Positions 63,181 through 64,000 of a stretch of 64,000 nucleotides of DNA are shown piece after piece. A model generated the notes under the pieces. It ran no database searches and had not been told where the DNA came from. It was given only the letters and a program-made list of their open reading frames with translations. Within the stretch, counting starts at the first letter, position 1; each line of letters opens with the position of its first letter. A program made the translations under genes and the position numbers. Origin of the DNA: Ravibacter sp964562455 (lineage in GTDB: Bacteria > Bacteroidota > Bacteroidia > Cytophagales > Spirosomataceae); contig CAZLTN010000016.1 in NCBI GenBank assembly GCA_964562455.1, forward strand, positions 20,120 through 84,119. The letters are read 5' to 3'.

Positions 63181-63585
63181 ATGAAAAAAGTTGTTTTGCT
63201 ACTCGGGCTTGCCATACTGCAGGCCTGTGCCGACAGGGAGACGGAGACCATTCCTCCCGAGGTAAATTCTACCGGCTTCGACTCCTCGCGGGAAGCAGCG
63301 GGCGGAATTACTCTGGTCGATGCCTGGCTGGGCAATGAGCTGCTGGTCGATGGCTGCGACCTTCATTTCCGCATTGGTGATGGCGTCAACAGCAAGTTCC
63401 TTGTCGCCTCCGAAGGATCGCTGCGGAAAGTAGCCGAGTACTTCCAGCAGGAAAACCGTGGGCAGGCTTCCATCCCGGTTAAAATTACCTATGTCCCTAC
63501 CGGCAAAACGCGGAAAATCCGCTGCGGCTGGGGGAAAGAGGTGGAATACCCGGCAGTCGACGTGATCGTGATCACGAAGCCGTAA
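63181..63585 (+). CDS. Uncharacterised small lipoprotein
   Basis: 134 residues with a lipoprotein signal (MKKVVLLLGLAILQAC, Cys16). The mature part has two cysteines (GCDLHF, IRCGWGKE) that could pair, and a terminal hydrophobic strand (VDVIVITK). No family was recognised. It stands alone and converges with the gene entering from the right edge, with a shared terminator between them. Confidence 0.75.
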   Translation: MKKVVLLLGLAILQACADRETETIPPEVNSTGFDSSREAAGGITLVDAWLGNELLVDGCDLHFRIGDGVNSKFLVASEGSLRKVAEYFQQENRGQASIPVKITYVPTGKTRKIRCGWGKEVEYPAVDVIVITKP

Positions 63586-63589
63586 CAAA

Positions 63590-63622
63590 AAATTCCCGGA
63601 ATCACCATGAATCCGGGAATTT
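63590..63622. terminator. Bidirectional Rho-independent terminator between convergent genes
   Basis: AAATTCCCGGA (63590-63600) and TCCGGGAATTT (63612-63622) form a perfect 11-bp stem with an 11-nt loop. On the minus strand a run of T follows the stem directly, ideal for ending the gene at 63653. On the plus strand it lies 5 bp after the lipoprotein stop. Confidence 0.85.
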
Positions 63623-63652
63623 GCTTATCTCTTTGTTTTTACTATTCTATGC

Positions 63653-64000
63653 CTAAGGCCTGGAAGGCTGAACAGCTCTTGCCGCACCGTATGTTCCGGA
63701 ACCGGACCACTTTACGTAAATATCAAAGTGTATCTTGTGGTCAGCCGGTACCGCCTGAAAAGGATTCGCAATCGTATGTGTATTGATCCCCCGTTTAGCA
63801 GGAGCTGTGAACTCCACGTAAGGATTGTTCCCGTTGTGATAAATACCCTGATCCAGGAAATCAAGCGGGGAAGTTTTATACACAATACCGTATTCCACAA
63901 TTTCTCTGGTACCTAACGGGTCTATCTCAAGCGTAAAAGTGACAGTGCCGTCGCTGTTCCATACGAAAAAGGGCTTTTTAGCTATTCCCGGTCCTACATC
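63653..64000 (-). CDS. C-terminal part of an uncharacterised protein, 5' end beyond the window
   Basis: The frame is open from the right edge to a TAG at 63653 (115 residues visible). An internal GTG at 63898 is in the middle of the frame and not the start, because coding sequence continues upstream (KKPFFVWNSDGTVTFTLEID). The sequence is beta-rich (YVEFTAPAKRG, IHFDIYVKWSGSGTYGAA), like an Ig-type or jelly-roll module, and was not assigned to a family. It ends 31 bp before a strong terminator. Confidence 0.7.
   Translation of the reverse strand, partial: DVGPGIAKKPFFVWNSDGTVTFTLEIDPLGTREIVEYGIVYKTSPLDFLDQGIYHNGNNPYVEFTAPAKRGINTHTIANPFQAVPADHKIHFDIYVKWSGSGTYGAARAVQPSRP

Overview
The window looks like a chromosomal segment from a Bacteroidota species, most likely a Cytophagales member of the Dyadobacter/Spirosoma kind. 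The reasons are three SusC/SusD pairs, FecI/FecR-type regulators, many sulfatases, Tat-type RRxFLK leaders on secreted enzymes, DUF1080/DUF1501/DUF1800 proteins, and promoter boxes of the Bacteroidota type (TAnnTTTG). The genus is inferred from family flavour only. No rRNA, tRNA, CRISPR array, insertion sequence or phage gene was seen.

Left part (1-18244): a minus-strand group encodes a HEAT-repeat protein with two DUF1080 domains (its C-terminus lies outside the window), two Tat-exported Gfo/Idh/MocA oxidoreductases, a Tat-exported sugar isomerase/epimerase-type TIM barrel and a PIG-L deacetylase. Divergent from it, cassette A runs ECF sigma - FecR - SusC - SusD - FAD-dependent oxidoreductase. 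Neither half carries a classical glycoside hydrolase, lyase or sulfatase. Together they suggest a glycan system that opens sugar linkages by oxidation and elimination in the periplasm.

Middle part (18313-46738): two sulfated-glycan loci face each other tail to tail. Cassette B has a minus-strand ECF sigma gene divergent from FecR - SusC - SusD - sulfatase - sulfatase - phosphodiesterase-like protein. Cassette C is one long minus-strand operon: ECF sigma - FecR - SusC - SusD - PL22-like beta-propeller - heparinase II/III-like lyase - four sulfatases. All three SusC proteins carry an N-terminal STN domain, so each cassette is a complete trans-envelope signalling unit (SusC senses the glycan, FecR relays, the ECF sigma factor responds). 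Cassette C probably acts on a sulfated, uronic-acid-containing polymer.

Right part (46739-64000): a 634-bp gap holds an orphan terminator and an 11-bp inverted repeat ahead of an alpha/beta hydrolase gene. After it come a TPR histidine kinase with its LuxR-type response regulator, several lipoproteins and outer-membrane proteins, an esterase, a Wzi-like barrel, a DUF1501/DUF1800 pair, an orphan beta-propeller sensor kinase, a single-domain globin, a small lipoprotein, and the tail of a gene that enters from the right edge. Two short tandem-repeat tracts lie between genes here.
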